A stretch of DNA of 64,000 nt from Nitrosopumilus sp. (GTDB lineage: Archaea > Thermoproteota > Nitrososphaeria > Nitrososphaerales > Nitrosopumilaceae). Position numbers and translations under genes: made by a program. The stretch spans positions 196,948-260,947 of the forward strand of contig NZ_JAILWA010000002.1 of assembly GCF_025699255.1 (NCBI RefSeq), read 5' to 3'. The first letter of the stretch is position 1. Each line of letters begins with the position of its first letter. Under the pieces are notes generated by a model. It was not told the origin of the DNA and did not search any database. It saw nothing but the letters and a program-made list of their open reading frames with translations. Positions 40,871-50,549 of the stretch are shown piece after piece.

Positions 40871-42038
40871 TAATTATTCTTCAAAAGGAAAATCTATCGC
40901 AAGTGGATTGATTCCGTTTGTATTTGTAATTTTCATGATTGCGTATATTTTTGGACCAGGTGCAGATATGCTAGATTTTGGAGTTGCACTTCCTGAAATT
41001 ACCATTGAAAAAGTAGATTTTGTTGATTCTGAAATTCAGGCAACTGTACGAAATACCGGACCTGTTCCAGTTGAGGTAGTAATGGCTGATGTAAATGATA
41101 GAATTCAACCAGCTGCAGTAGAGCCTGATCGATTTTTAGATAGATTTGAAACTACATTGGTGAGGATTCCCTTTGAATGGAATGAAGCAGAACCATATGT
41201 TGTCGGAATAACAATTGAAGATGGAACAAGGTTTGAAAAGGAGATTAAAGCAGCTGCTCCTGCATTAGAATTTTCACTTGAACTCGGAATCTTTTTTGCA
41301 ATCATTGGAACATACGTAGGAATAATTCCTGTGATGATTGGATTATTGTGGCTTCCATTCATAAAGAGAATTAGCAAACAAAAATATCATTTCTTTTTGG
41401 CACTAACTGCTGGATTATTGCTTTTCTTAGCAATTGATTCTATTGAAGAAGCAGTTGAGGTTTCTAATGAAAATTTATCTGCAAGTTTTAACGGGACATT
41501 ATTAGTGGCAACAGCTACTGTGTTATCTTTTCTTGGATTATATTATTCAGGAAATAAACTGGTTAAACTAGCAGATTCATCCAGATTTACCAAACCTGTA
41601 GCTATTGCATTAATGATTTCTATTGGCATTGGATTACATAATTTTGGTGAGGGTTTAGCAATTGGGGCTGCTTTGGGAATGGGCTCTATTGCATTTAGTA
41701 CATTTTTGATAGTTGGATTTGCTCTGCATAATACCACAGAAGGATTGGCTATTGCAGCACCCATGTCTAGGGGCAAGTTGATGTTGGGGAAACTCGCAGC
41801 CATGGGAATTATCGCTGGCAGTCCTGCTATTTTTGGTGCATGGATAGGTGGATTTGTTTATTCTCCATTCACATCCGTAATTTTTCTAGCAATTGGAGCC
41901 GGTGCTATTTTTCAAGTAATTCTTGTTATTATGAAATGGATAAGAGACGAAAATGATCAAAAGCTCTCAAATTTGTCCGTAGTAACTGGATTTGCTCTTG
42001 GAATGCTAGTAATGTATTTGACCAGTATTTTGGTTTAG
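40863..42038 (+). CDS. ZIP-family metal transporter with N-terminal ectodomain
   Basis: About 391 aa. The metal-binding transmembrane signatures HNFGEG and HNTTEG of ZIP proteins are intact. An unusual N-terminal part precedes the eight helices: one helix (about residues 10-30) and then about 95 residues of beta-rich, probably extracellular sequence (EITIEKVDFVDSEIQATVRNTGPVPVEVV). The ATG at 40863 overlaps the oxidase stop (ATGAATAG), so the two are translationally coupled and probably handle the same metal. Iron, zinc, manganese or copper supply is possible. Its end overlaps the convergent CDF gene by four bases. Confidence 0.9.
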   Translation: MNSNYSSKGKSIASGLIPFVFVIFMIAYIFGPGADMLDFGVALPEITIEKVDFVDSEIQATVRNTGPVPVEVVMADVNDRIQPAAVEPDRFLDRFETTLVRIPFEWNEAEPYVVGITIEDGTRFEKEIKAAAPALEFSLELGIFFAIIGTYVGIIPVMIGLLWLPFIKRISKQKYHFFLALTAGLLLFLAIDSIEEAVEVSNENLSASFNGTLLVATATVLSFLGLYYSGNKLVKLADSSRFTKPVAIALMISIGIGLHNFGEGLAIGAALGMGSIAFSTFLIVGFALHNTTEGLAIAAPMSRGKLMLGKLAAMGIIAGSPAIFGAWIGGFVYSPFTSVIFLAIGAGAIFQVILVIMKWIRDENDQKLSNLSVVTGFALGMLVMYLTSILV

Positions 42039-43387
42039 TATGGTTCAGGATGTATAGTGATAACTGAATTATCAATTTCAGTTCTAATTATCTGTTCAAT
42101 CTCGGATGTCAAATCGTGAACTTTTTCAATTGACAGATTTTTATCAAACGAACAGTCAATATCTATTTTTAAAATATTTTCAAATTTTAGAGATACAATT
42201 CTTCCAATTTTTTTGATATCTGGATATTTATCCAAAATTGCTTTAATTTTTGCCTCAGTTTCTACATCTTCAATATTGAATTTTTTTGGAACTGTAACAA
42301 ATGGTTCTAAATGTATTGTAGAATGAGAAATATCTGGAATCTGTTCTTTAATCTTGTCTTCAATTATTTCAGAAATTTTATGTGCTGATGATAAATTAAT
42401 TTCTCTATCTACCATAACATGAAGATTTGAATAGATTTTTCCTTTTGTTTTATGTGTACTTACATTATGAACTCCTTTCACTCCGTCTACATTTTTTGCA
42501 ATATCTAAGATTTTTGCATCTAAAGGAACGTCTTCCCAGTTTGGTTCAAAATGAATTGTGGTTGATGCATTTGGAATTTGACTCTTGATATTTTTTTCTA
42601 CACTGTCACTAATTTCATGTGCTTTATCAAAACTAGTATCTCCCCTCAGTGAAATGGTCACATCTGCAAAAATTGTATCGCCCGATTTTCTCATTAAGAT
42701 TGGCTCTGCATTGATTACTCCTTCTGTAGATGTGGAAATTTCTCTTACATTTTTTACTAGTTCTGGAGATATCACATCTGTCAAATCTAATGCTGTTTTG
42801 TAGATTAGTTTGATACTCAATACTGCTAATAATCCTCCTAAGATTAATGCAGCAACAAAATCCCCAAAATACAATCCATATGAAACTAAAAGAATTCCTA
42901 CAATTGCAACTAATGTGGAACCAAGATCCATGAAAGCATGATAAAAATCTGCTTTTAATGTTGCACCTCCAATTTTTTTGATGGATCTTCTTAGTAAAAT
43001 GATTCGGAAAAAATCAATTCCAATTGTATATGCTCCTCCGATTAGTGCAAATAATCCTGGCAAAATACTGGGAGGAGGACTTTGCAATCGATTAATTGAT
43101 TCGTAAATGAAAAAACAAGCAATCAAAAATATTGCTATGCCTCCAATTAAACCTCCTAATGATTCAATTTTTCCATGTCCATACGTATGTTCTGCATCTG
43201 GTGGCTTTATTGCCCATCTTGCTGCCAAAAGTAAAACCAATGTTACAACACTGTCCAGAAGTGCATGAATACTATCTGTGATTAAGGCTAAACTATTGGA
43301 TATTAAACCAAAAATTAATTCCACTAAAAATGCTGATAATATAGCTAAGAGTGAAATCTGTAAAACCCTGGTTCTTTGAACAAACAT
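42035..43387 (-). CDS. CDF cation efflux protein with three C-terminal regulatory domains
   Basis: A 450-aa exporter. The six-helix part (1-205) has the metal-site motifs ITDSIHALLDS and DFYHAFMDLG (H-x-x-x-D). The C-terminus is about 245 residues instead of about 90. It contains three consecutive ZT-dimer-like domains, each about 75-80 residues with similar endings: STTIHFEPNWED, STIHLEPFVTV and VITIHPEPY. It exports divalent cations in exchange for protons. It faces the ZIP importer gene, convergent by four bases, so import and export genes are paired. ATG start. Confidence 0.92.
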   Translation of the reverse strand: MFVQRTRVLQISLLAILSAFLVELIFGLISNSLALITDSIHALLDSVVTLVLLLAARWAIKPPDAEHTYGHGKIESLGGLIGGIAIFLIACFFIYESINRLQSPPPSILPGLFALIGGAYTIGIDFFRIILLRRSIKKIGGATLKADFYHAFMDLGSTLVAIVGILLVSYGLYFGDFVAALILGGLLAVLSIKLIYKTALDLTDVISPELVKNVREISTSTEGVINAEPILMRKSGDTIFADVTISLRGDTSFDKAHEISDSVEKNIKSQIPNASTTIHFEPNWEDVPLDAKILDIAKNVDGVKGVHNVSTHKTKGKIYSNLHVMVDREINLSSAHKISEIIEDKIKEQIPDISHSTIHLEPFVTVPKKFNIEDVETEAKIKAILDKYPDIKKIGRIVSLKFENILKIDIDCSFDKNLSIEKVHDLTSEIEQIIRTEIDNSVITIHPEPY

Positions 43388-43480
43388 TTTCCTCGTTTTT
43401 GATGATTTGAATCATGTATTACATTTTTCTAAGAAGAAATCATACGACAACGTTATTTGTGATAAAATGGGTCTTAACCC

Positions 43481-46400
43481 ATGTTGGACAGGAAGTTTTT
43501 GGCTTTAGTGGCAACTTTTTCGCTTTTATTATGCATTCCTATACTTGATGCCGAAGCATCAAGTAATTCAAACTTGTTTGTTTCTGCAGAAAATTCACAA
43601 TTTGACAACCATTTCTCTGGATCAATGGTTGTAGAAGTAGTGGTCATTGATCATAATTTATCAGATACCGATGAAGGCAAAGGTGAACCTGATGTAACAA
43701 TTAATGGAAAATCATTACGCATGACCCAGGCAACTGATGGTAGCTGGTATGCATATTTTGCAAATTTAGACAAAGCGAAAAATGCTGATTCAACTGTTGG
43801 CCTTGCTGGGGAGGGATTGGATTTTGGAGTATTTTGTAGCAGGAATACTCCGTCTTCTGTGATTGGAATTTCTTTATCTGAAACAGATGGATTTGCTGTA
43901 CCACGTTCAACAACCGGTTCAACTAATGGAAACACAGCATTATCTGAATGTACTGCATCTCCAACTGGATCGATATTGAATAATGTTGTTAGAAATGCAA
44001 AATCCATTAATACTAATTCTAATGTCCCAACAGGTCAGATTGGATTAAACACAAATGCTTGGCCATTGATTCAATTATATTCATTTAATGAAGTAACAAT
44101 TCAATACAATCCAGGAGGTTCACCGCAAACTGTTTCGTTAGAATATGATGAGAGTCAAAACATTTCTATGAATGTTGATAGAACTCTTTATCCAAATAAT
44201 TCTGAAGTATTCTTAACAATTAATGATTTTCAACTAAATCAAGATCCTACTGATGAAGATTCTTGGACTTTTGATGTTGGATCTTCTCCATCAACGTTCT
44301 ACCAAGCTTTTGATGAAAACGGACAAAACTCTGCAAATGGCGGAGTTGGATTAGTAGATTTAGTTCCAAACCTTTCTAAAATTGGTTTTGAAGATAATGG
44401 AAAACTTTCTGTAACTCAAAACTCTGTTATCGAATTACAATCCAATGATAGACAACCTGCAACAAGTGTTTCTGATGGAACCACAACATTTTCTGAAATT
44501 GTTACTATAGTTGAAGATGGTCCAAATACTGGAATCTTTACTACTGGGGATGACAATGATCAATCTGTTCTTGGAATTTTAAGTAATGCACCAAGAGGTC
44601 AATCCGGTTCTGTTTCTTACAATAAAAATTCAATCTCAATTCTTACCGGATCTTCATCTGCTTCTGTTTCCTTAGAAAATCCTACTTTGAATATTGGAAA
44701 TGGTTTTCAGTCATTAAAACCAGGAACTAAATTTCCTGTAACCTTGTTTGATCCTGATCAAAATATTAATTCTGGTTCCCGTGATCATCTAGATGTCTAT
44801 AGAGCAACTGCAATAATCCCTACTCTGACTATTGGAAATCCTGTCACTCTTGAGAAGGCAAATGCCGTCCAATTCCATTCTGCCTCTCCAATTCTTGTAG
44901 GTGGTGATACTTCTAATTCATCTGTGCCTGATACTAATTCAGATAGGCTCATCATTGATACCTCGAATGTGGCAAACGGTTCTTATGAGATGATTTCAAT
45001 GAATTTGGGAATTTCTGCATCTACTTTATCATCTGGTTTACTGGATGTCTCAAAATCAAATACAGATGGTACAACATGGCTAAATTATGATTTAAGATCA
45101 TTTGAAAATGATTATGGAATTTCAGATTTCAGTGATACTACATTTACACTATCTTTTGGAATTTTAGGTTCATTTCCAATAACTATTGTGGATGCTGGAG
45201 ATATTTCATCCTCTTATGGATTTATTCAAATTGATGATTCTGATATTCTTGATATCTCAGACGAAAGTGGAACTGTATTTCTTGTAATCGATTTTGATTC
45301 TACTGGAAGTGGTGATAATCTTGACATTTCTAGTGAAGTAAACAAACAACCTATTGTAGTTGACTTCTTTTCTTTTGGAATAAAAAATTCAAAAGATGTG
45401 AATAATTCTATTTATCGTTTTGAATTAGAAGAAACATCTGACAATTCTTCTACTTTTGATGGAACGATGGAGTATTCTGTTGCTAATGAATTAAATATTT
45501 TAGATCCATCATTCATTCAAACTGTTCAGACCATAGATGATCAAATAAAATTCATTGTAACTGATAGACTAATTGATGATAAAGGAATTTTTATTTCCTA
45601 TTCGGATCTTGATGTAACTGGTGTTTTTACAACAACTTCTTTCCAATCTGATATTAACACAAGTGCTGGAATCATTTCATCAGATTCTAAATCCTATAGA
45701 TTTGGTCAACCTGTAACTTTGACATTAAATGATCCTGATCTTAATTTGAAAAATGATTTAGTTGATATCTATTTTGTAATCAATGATCCTAATTCTTCTA
45801 ATGTTGATACTGTTGGTAAAAATGGAATCAAATTGCTTGAAGTTTTGATTAAGGATATTCGTTACAAACGTTGCACTGTAGATGGCGTCGAATATGGTGG
45901 ATTGGGTGCTACTGGCTTTACTCTTGTAGAAACTGGTCCCAGCACTGGAATTTTTGAGGGAACCTTCAAAATGCCATCCAAAATTTGCAATAAATCTGGA
46001 ACTGGACTAATCTCTTCAGCTGGTGGTAGCCTTGATGCTAAATATTATGATTCTAGAGACAATTTTGGAAATTCAAATGTTTTTAGTTTGTTGCGAACAC
46101 AAACATCTTCTTTTCCTACATCTGCACAACTCAGTACATATGAAATAGTCAAACCTGTTTCGGGACAATCTGATGAAATTATACTATCTGGAACAGTTGA
46201 AAATCCTCGAAGAGGAATTCCTTTGGATGTTGTCATTATAGCTCCTGATGGAAAAATTCAGAATTTTGCTTCAATTTTATCTAGTGCCGGCAGTTTCAAA
46301 TCCGCAATTTCAATTAATGAAAATACCTTGACAGGTATTTACAAAATTGAACTATCTCATAATGACTCATTTTTAAAAACTATTTCATTTAAAGTTGTAA

Positions 46401-46669
46401 ATCCAATAATCCCTGATTGGATCAAAAACAATGCAAAATGGTGGTCTTCTAATTCTGTGTCTGATTCAGATTTTATTGGAGGACTTGAATATTTGATTGA
46501 AAAAGGTCTCATAATTGTTAAACCTGACACTGAACTTTCTGTTGCTTCCCAAAAAATTCCTGATTGGATCAAAAACAATGCAAAATGGTGGGCAGATGAT
46601 CAAATATCTGATGAAGACTTTGTAAAATCAATTCAATTCTTGGTCAATAAAGGTATCATAAGAATATAA
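43481..46669 (+). CDS. Large secreted surface protein with C-terminal IPDWIKNNAKWW repeats
   Basis: A 1062-aa exported protein: signal peptide 1-27 (cut near DAEA), then long Ser/Thr/Asn/Asp-rich beta-sheet domains. DPD-x-N motifs recur (LFDPDQN near 424, LNDPDLN near 750), as do EDGPNTGIF and ETGPSTGIF, which resemble repeated units of thaumarchaeal cell-surface/S-layer-like proteins (recalled from Nitrosopumilus). The end has two copies of a 49-residue domain beginning IPDWIKNNAKWW (977 and 1026) and followed by (S/E)D-F-x-x-(G/S). The repeat DNA is identical over 33 bases at 46412-46444 and 46559-46591. ATG at 43481; no PEFG tail. Confidence 0.88.
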   Translation: MLDRKFLALVATFSLLLCIPILDAEASSNSNLFVSAENSQFDNHFSGSMVVEVVVIDHNLSDTDEGKGEPDVTINGKSLRMTQATDGSWYAYFANLDKAKNADSTVGLAGEGLDFGVFCSRNTPSSVIGISLSETDGFAVPRSTTGSTNGNTALSECTASPTGSILNNVVRNAKSINTNSNVPTGQIGLNTNAWPLIQLYSFNEVTIQYNPGGSPQTVSLEYDESQNISMNVDRTLYPNNSEVFLTINDFQLNQDPTDEDSWTFDVGSSPSTFYQAFDENGQNSANGGVGLVDLVPNLSKIGFEDNGKLSVTQNSVIELQSNDRQPATSVSDGTTTFSEIVTIVEDGPNTGIFTTGDDNDQSVLGILSNAPRGQSGSVSYNKNSISILTGSSSASVSLENPTLNIGNGFQSLKPGTKFPVTLFDPDQNINSGSRDHLDVYRATAIIPTLTIGNPVTLEKANAVQFHSASPILVGGDTSNSSVPDTNSDRLIIDTSNVANGSYEMISMNLGISASTLSSGLLDVSKSNTDGTTWLNYDLRSFENDYGISDFSDTTFTLSFGILGSFPITIVDAGDISSSYGFIQIDDSDILDISDESGTVFLVIDFDSTGSGDNLDISSEVNKQPIVVDFFSFGIKNSKDVNNSIYRFELEETSDNSSTFDGTMEYSVANELNILDPSFIQTVQTIDDQIKFIVTDRLIDDKGIFISYSDLDVTGVFTTTSFQSDINTSAGIISSDSKSYRFGQPVTLTLNDPDLNLKNDLVDIYFVINDPNSSNVDTVGKNGIKLLEVLIKDIRYKRCTVDGVEYGGLGATGFTLVETGPSTGIFEGTFKMPSKICNKSGTGLISSAGGSLDAKYYDSRDNFGNSNVFSLLRTQTSSFPTSAQLSTYEIVKPVSGQSDEIILSGTVENPRRGIPLDVVIIAPDGKIQNFASILSSAGSFKSAISINENTLTGIYKIELSHNDSFLKTISFKVVNPIIPDWIKNNAKWWSSNSVSDSDFIGGLEYLIEKGLIIVKPDTELSVASQKIPDWIKNNAKWWADDQISDEDFVKSIQFLVNKGIIRI

Positions 46670-46723
46670 TCTGGTCAATTTTTGTTTCATTGAAAACATA
46701 AATACCTCAACTCACGAATCAAA

Positions 46724-47698
46724 ATGAAAATGAGGCTAACTGGATTCTTAGCATTTGCATTATTATCAATTTCAATTATATCTTATGGCATCAGTGGTAC
46801 TGCTTTTGCAACCAGCGACCCAAATCCTGCATTGCCTATCTCAACTGATCTTGAGATTGCTTCTAATGGTGCAACTGTAAAAGTTTCAGGAAGCATAAAA
46901 GATTATAATTCTTCAGATGGAAAGGGACTTACATTTATCATTAAATCTCCTGATAACAATATTGTAGGAATTGGACAAGTAAATCCAAGTTCTGATGGTT
47001 CTTTTTCAAAAAGTTTTGTTGCTGGTGGTCCTTTGTGGAAATTAAATGGTGATTATGTAGTTGAATTTCATTACGGTGCTGATAGCTCTGAAGTATCAGT
47101 AAATTATGTTGGTGGAGAACAAGTAATTTCTGGTCAACCTGAGCCAGAACCAAAGCCAGAACCAAAGCCAGAACCAGAACCAACACCTGAACCAGAACCA
47201 GAACCAACACCTGAACCAGAACCAACACCTGAACCAGAACCAGAACCAACATGTGGTGCAGGAACTGAATTAGTAAATGGAATTTGTCAAGTTATTAAAT
47301 CTGAGCCAGAACCAGACAGTGGATGTCTAATTGCTACTGCTGCATATGGCACTGAATTAGCACCACAAGTACAATTACTTAGAGAAATTCGAGATAACAC
47401 ATTATTCAGCACAACATCTGGAACCTCCTTTATGTTAGGATTTAACACATTATACTATTCATTTGCACCAACTGTTGCTGATTGGGAAAGAGAAAGCCCA
47501 ATGTTTAAAGAAACAGTAAAGACTCTCATCACTCCAATGCTTTCTACACTATCAATCATGTCATTAGCTGATGAAGGCTCTGAAGCTGAAGTCTTGGGTC
47601 TAGGAATTTCAGTTATTGCTCTTAACTTGGGTATGTATATTGCAGCACCTGCATTAATTGGATTCAAAGTTCATCAACATATCAAATCTAGAAAATAA
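46724..47698 (+). CDS. CFI-box surface protein with PEP-rich linker
   Basis: A 324-aa protein with a signal peptide (1-28), a beta domain of about 90 residues ([18 protein letters not shown]..., like the PEFG proteins at 55 kb), then a Pro-Glu-Pro/Thr linker of about 38 residues (nt 47138-47251). The C-terminal part starts with the CFI-box [24 protein letters not shown]-like block and ends with two hydrophobic segments. CFI-box domains are frequent at the C-terminus of archaeal surface proteins. ATG AAA ATG start. Confidence 0.85.
   Translation: MKMRLTGFLAFALLSISIISYGISGTAFATSDPNPALPISTDLEIASNGATVKVSGSIKDYNSSDGKGLTFIIKSPDNNIVGIGQVNPSSDGSFSKSFVAGGPLWKLNGDYVVEFHYGADSSEVSVNYVGGEQVISGQPEPEPKPEPKPEPEPTPEPEPEPTPEPEPTPEPEPEPTCGAGTELVNGICQVIKSEPEPDSGCLIATAAYGTELAPQVQLLREIRDNTLFSTTSGTSFMLGFNTLYYSFAPTVADWERESPMFKETVKTLITPMLSTLSIMSLADEGSEAEVLGLGISVIALNLGMYIAAPALIGFKVHQHIKSRK
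47138..47251. repeat. Pro-Glu linker repeat (CCAGAACCA-type)
   Basis: Imperfect tandem copies of the triplet pair coding Pro-Glu/Pro-Lys/Pro-Thr (CCAGAACCA, ACACCTGAACCA) fill this stretch inside the CFI-box gene. It gives an extended, rigid linker and creates a spurious Leu/Val-rich open frame on the opposite strand. Confidence 0.9.
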
Positions 47699-47745
47699 TC
47701 TTACATCTCTCTAGGTTATTATACTGAAACACACTACAGTTTTTC

Positions 47746-48069
47746 ATGCATATTGAATATGAGGAATTTGAAACAATTGAAGATATTCTAATGTATATGG
47801 CATCAGCTGCTCCGCCAATGAAAAATACAATGCCTATCAATTCGTATAAGGGATATGTTTTATCTTTTATTCCTCTTAGTCCTTCAACTGGAGAAACATA
47901 TCTTATGCTTTATGCAAAAGGTTCTCTTGAACCTGGAATTTATGAATTTGACGTCGCATCAAAATCATTCAAAAAAGTTGAAGGTGTAGAAAGAGCAGAC
48001 AAAGTATACTTTATTTCTTTGACCCCGAAACGAAACACAATAGCAGATGTTGCTATTGAAAATCTATAA
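47746..48069 (+). CDS. Hypothetical protein, 107 aa
   Basis: No family recognised. A soluble, predicted beta-rich protein starting MHIEYEEFETIEDILMYMASAAPPM, with a Lys/Tyr-rich middle and no cysteines or signal. A TATA-like TTATTATAC about 25-30 bases upstream supports a leaderless ATG. It stands alone between the CFI-box gene and the convergent radical SAM gene, whose stop is 30 bases away. Confidence 0.68.
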   Translation: MHIEYEEFETIEDILMYMASAAPPMKNTMPINSYKGYVLSFIPLSPSTGETYLMLYAKGSLEPGIYEFDVASKSFKKVEGVERADKVYFISLTPKRNTIADVAIENL

Positions 48070-48098
48070 AGAGGGGGCGTTCCCATTTTATTGAAAAT

Positions 48099-49679
48099 CT
48101 ATAGTTTCTTTGTTTGAATTTTTGGTGCAGTTACTGATCTACTTCTGGCATATTTTCCTATAATTTCATCCGGAGTTCTTCCATTGAATAGATCCTTACA
48201 TAATCCTCTCAAATATCTCATAATTGCCCAAGTACCAGCTTTTAGAATTCCATACATGAATACTTTCATTGGTGGACCATATGTTTTGTTTCTGAGAATG
48301 ATTGGAATGATGTCATTAATTACTCGTAAATTATTTTCCCAGCATTTCCAAAATAATGTAAATTGTGCTTCATTCAAATTTCCAAAATGCATTGAATTCT
48401 TTTCACTAAAGTCTTGGTATAGTAGTGGTGCAACTAATCCTCTAAAGTCCATTTCTCTAAAGTCACTCATCATATCTATTGTATATTGAATATCATCTGG
48501 TGTTTCATCTGGCCAACCAATAATGATGGTTGCTGCTGGGAACCAATGGTTTTCATTTAGAATCTTGGCTCCTTCTCTTACAACACTTCCCCATTCTTCT
48601 GGAGAAAATGGTTTTGTTTTTACACCCAAGTGTTTCTTTACCATATCTGGTGCTACTGTTTCAATTCCAAGATTTGTTGCAAGCCATCTGCCTGTTTTGT
48701 CTTGTTCATTAACATGAGAAATTTGTTGCATCAAAATTGGATCTGCCGCAACAGCAGAAAATGTCATATGTGTAGTTCCTACAAAATTTGCTCCTAATCC
48801 TTTTAGTCCTTTCCACAAATCAACAATTGCGTCTCTGTTTGGAACAAAGTCTCTATTATCACATCCATAAAGTAACATTTCATCAGAATGTAACCAAACT
48901 GAATCAAATCCATAATCTAAGTTAGTTTTAGCCTCATGCTGTAATCTTTCTAGAGGTAGATCTTTTTTTGATCTTTTATTCACATCACAAAAGTCACAAC
49001 CTCTTCCACAGCCTCTCATTGCTTCAATCAATGAATTGATTGTAGGTCCTTCAATAACTGGTATATTTTCGAGATTTCGTACAAAACAATGCATTAATTC
49101 TGGTGCATCATTTTTTTCTAGATCTTGAAATAAATCTACAGCTAACTCATCTGCTTCCCCAACAACAACTGTATCAATTCCATGTATTTTCATTCTATCT
49201 GATTTGGCTAATTCCCATGCTCCATTTCCTCCTACTACAACTTTGAAATCATATTTCTTTTTGAGTTGAATTATGCTTGCACACATTTTTTTAAATTTCA
49301 TCGCAACATAGGATAATTTTTCTGGGGACATTGTTGTTGTAACTGGAGCCATACCCAATGGATCCATTACGTTAATTCCGACTACTTTTGTATCTGGACC
49401 AATTGATTTGTGTAGCATTTCAGGATGTGCCATGAATACATCTTCTCTTTTGTATCCTCCTTGAATCAATGAACTTTCAATTCTTCTTAATCCTACTTGA
49501 GCAACTTTAACTTCTCCCGTAATTGGATCTGTTTCTACAGATGGGCAAAATACTTTGTCAAAAACCCATTCTGGTAAAACTTCATAGGGCCCACATGCAA
49601 TAAATCCATAAAGAAAATTTCCACGATAATTTGTCATTAAGCTACGATCAGCAGTAAGTACAACACGTTTGCCAGCCAA
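48099..49679 (-). CDS. B12-binding-type radical SAM protein (candidate lipid- or C-C-bond-forming enzyme)
   Basis: A 526-aa protein. Residues about 95-190 look like a degenerate cobalamin-type Rossmann domain (VVVGGNGAWELAKS and VVVGEADELAVDLFQDL). The radical SAM cluster C-x3-C-x2-C lies at 224, 228 and 231 (MRGCGRGCDFCD). The SAM core continues to DETPDDIQYTIDMM, with a helical C-terminus. The layout matches large archaeal B12 radical SAM enzymes such as the GDGT ring synthases GrsA/GrsB; thaumarchaea make cyclised GDGTs including crenarchaeol. That assignment is a hypothesis. ATG start. Confidence 0.8.
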   Translation of the reverse strand: MAGKRVVLTADRSLMTNYRGNFLYGFIACGPYEVLPEWVFDKVFCPSVETDPITGEVKVAQVGLRRIESSLIQGGYKREDVFMAHPEMLHKSIGPDTKVVGINVMDPLGMAPVTTTMSPEKLSYVAMKFKKMCASIIQLKKKYDFKVVVGGNGAWELAKSDRMKIHGIDTVVVGEADELAVDLFQDLEKNDAPELMHCFVRNLENIPVIEGPTINSLIEAMRGCGRGCDFCDVNKRSKKDLPLERLQHEAKTNLDYGFDSVWLHSDEMLLYGCDNRDFVPNRDAIVDLWKGLKGLGANFVGTTHMTFSAVAADPILMQQISHVNEQDKTGRWLATNLGIETVAPDMVKKHLGVKTKPFSPEEWGSVVREGAKILNENHWFPAATIIIGWPDETPDDIQYTIDMMSDFREMDFRGLVAPLLYQDFSEKNSMHFGNLNEAQFTLFWKCWENNLRVINDIIPIILRNKTYGPPMKVFMYGILKAGTWAIMRYLRGLCKDLFNGRTPDEIIGKYARSRSVTAPKIQTKKL

Positions 49680-49745
49680 TTATCCAACTTCTTTTAACTA
49701 TGTTATATATCATTTACGAGATAGACATGGCCTAAATTTTTGTTA

Positions 49746-50516
49746 TTATTTTTTGCTTGCTCTATTTGCTATATTTGCTGCTATTCCACCTGCTGCAATT
49801 CCGTTGTCAATATTTACCACTGATAATCCCAATGAACAACTTTGAAGCATCGAAGCTAATGCTGCTATTCCTTTTTCTCCATATCCATATCCTACTGATG
49901 TTGGAATTCCTATTATTGGAATGTCTACTAATGTGGAAACTAATGTAGCTAAAGCCCCCTCCATTCCTGCTGCGACAATTATGCATTCCACCTCTTCATC
50001 TATGATTTCTTTTAAAACTGGAAAAATCCTTTGTATTCCTGCAACTCCAACATCATAACTAACTATACATTTACAATTCATTGCTTCACACATCAATCTG
50101 GATTCTTCAGCCACTCCTATGTCTGAAGTTCCTGCTGTGATTATTCCTACCTTGCCTCCGTGAAATTTGATTGGTTTTTTAAACAATAGTATTGTCGATG
50201 AATTTTTTCCAGTTTTGATTTTCACTTTTAATCTTTTTGCAAATGTTAAGATTTTTGGATAATCTTTTTTCTTGATCCTTGATATGATAACCGAATTTGT
50301 TTTTTCTAAAGTTTTTTTTGTTATTTTTTTAATCTCTTCTAATTCTTTTGATTCTGCAAAAATAACTTCTGGAATTCCCCTTCTGTTTTTTCTATTGATA
50401 TCTATTTTTGCAAACCCTTCTATTTTTTCAATTGAATATAATGACAATAGTTTTTTTGCATTATTTGTTGAAATTTTACCTTCTTTTACTGACTCTAATA
50501 TTTCATTGATATCCAA
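49746..50516 (-). CDS. larB: LarB, nickel-pincer nucleotide (NPN) cofactor carboxylase/hydrolase
   Basis: A 256-aa protein with a PurE-like C-terminal domain: GIITAGTSDIGVAEESRLMCEAMNC, VAAGMEGALATLVSTLVDIPIIGIPTSVGYG, and SMLQSCSLGLSVVNIDNGIAAGG. LarB carboxylates nicotinic acid adenine dinucleotide and hydrolyses it, giving P2CMN (known). The start is TTG (TTG GAT ATC AAT GAA). It follows mdh by 33 bases on the same strand, and the other two NPN genes lie divergently on the far side of mdh. Confidence 0.92.
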   Translation of the reverse strand: MDINEILESVKEGKISTNNAKKLLSLYSIEKIEGFAKIDINRKNRRGIPEVIFAESKELEEIKKITKKTLEKTNSVIISRIKKKDYPKILTFAKRLKVKIKTGKNSSTILLFKKPIKFHGGKVGIITAGTSDIGVAEESRLMCEAMNCKCIVSYDVGVAGIQRIFPVLKEIIDEEVECIIVAAGMEGALATLVSTLVDIPIIGIPTSVGYGYGEKGIAALASMLQSCSLGLSVVNIDNGIAAGGIAANIANRASKK

Positions 50517-50549
50517 TAATTGACAGTCTTTGTTAGTGTAAAAAAAGGC

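Noticed and set aside
43651-44007. Antisense frames inside the large surface protein
   Set aside because: Long antisense openness follows from codon bias of the real gene; no start signals or domain patterns.
46941-47252. Minus-strand frame rich in Leu/Val
   Set aside because: It is the reverse reading of the Pro-Glu linker repeat and overlaps a clear plus-strand gene.
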